This document shows, in pieces, positions 5,630 to 5,854 of a stretch of 5,854 bases of DNA. A program made the position numbers and the translations under genes. Each line of letters starts with the position of its first letter. Position 1 is the first letter of the stretch. Location of the stretch: positions 1,363 through 7,216 of the forward strand of contig PMHU01000260.1 of NCBI GenBank assembly GCA_003156795.1, given 5' to 3'. The notes beneath the pieces are model-generated. The model was not told the origin of the DNA and ran no database searches. It worked only from the letters and a program-made list of their open reading frames with translations. Source of the DNA: Acidimicrobiaceae bacterium (lineage in GTDB: Bacteria; Actinomycetota; Acidimicrobiia; Acidimicrobiales; Palsa-688).

Positions 5630-5854
5630 CTACCTGTCGAGCAGGTCCGCTACCGCTTCGATGGCCAACCGGTAGCCGAGTCCGCCCAGCCCGGAGATGC
5701 TCCCCGTGGCGACGGGGCCCACTACCGACGTGCGCCGCCACGGTTCCCGGGAGTCGGGGTTCGACAGGTGCAGCTCGATCACCGGTCCGTCGAAGGCGGC
5801 CAGGGCGTCGTGCAGCGACCAGGAGGTGTGGGAGAGGGCGCCTGCGTTGACGAT
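5630..5854 (-). CDS. aroQ: 3-dehydroquinate dehydratase, type II (C-terminal half only)
   Basis: This dodecameric enzyme converts 3-dehydroquinate to 3-dehydroshikimate in aromatic amino acid synthesis. The 74 visible residues cover the second half of the usual 145-150. They include INAGALSHTSWSLHDAL (the N-x-G-A and HTS substrate segment), PVIELHLSNPDSREPWRR (the ELHLSN histidine and the RE-x-W/F-R segment) and PVATGSISGLGGLGYRLAIEAVADLL. The N-terminal part with the catalytic tyrosine and arginine loop is beyond the right edge. Its stop (5632-5630) directly abuts the prepilin peptidase stop (5627-5629), so the two genes converge with no spacer and no terminator between them. In many actinobacteria aroQ, the peptidase and efp are near neighbours, as here. 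Confidence 0.93.
   Translation of the reverse strand: MVNAGALSHTSWSLHDALAAFDGPVIELHLSNPDSREPWRRTSVVGPVATGSISGLGGLGYRLAIEAVADLLDR

Overview
The window is high-GC, densely packed bacterial chromosome. Gene content, gene order and GTG/TTG start use point to an actinobacterium, perhaps a deep branch such as the Acidimicrobiia or a relative; the lineage is inferred, not shown. It holds eight recognisable genes, two of them cut by the window edges.

Minus strand, in transcription order from right to left: the 3' end of aroQ (type II 3-dehydroquinate dehydratase, 5854-5630); an M24 Xaa-Pro peptidase (4765-3662); efp (3662-3093); nusB (3079-2609); then, after a 127-bp regulatory gap, pyrR (2481-1912), pyrB (1901-849) and pyrC (862 to the left edge). 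The peptidase, efp and nusB are packed as one translation/transcription housekeeping unit. pyrR, pyrB and pyrC form a second unit for de novo UMP synthesis. The only plus-strand gene is a type IV prepilin peptidase (4862-5629). It diverges from the peptidase and runs into aroQ with no base between the two stop codons.

The most interesting part is the pyrR leader (about 2434-2543). On the minus strand it reads, in order: a -10-like hexamer TACACT; an RNA hairpin matching the PyrR-binding loop (UCC-N-G-N-GAGG core on a GC stem, purine bulge on the 5' side, lower stem); a strong AGGAGG four bases before a TTG start; and, inside the first 16 codons of pyrR, a perfect 7-bp GC hairpin followed by five U. 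This looks like a PyrR-controlled translational switch combined with an intrinsic terminator inside the coding sequence. Blocking initiation of pyrR would then expose the terminator and silence the whole pyr unit. A second hairpin that excludes the PyrR-binding loop can also be drawn.

A second regulatory feature lies between the M24 peptidase and the prepilin peptidase. One TACAGTA heptamer gives a -10 element on both strands. On the plus strand it sits six bases before a GTG that opens a 26-codon arginine-rich reading frame, whose stop overlaps the prepilin peptidase start (GTGA). On the minus strand it sits eight bases before the peptidase GTG. Both transcripts could be leaderless.

There is no mobile element, CRISPR array, tRNA or rRNA. 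The only gene-free stretches are the two gaps just described, both under 130 bp.
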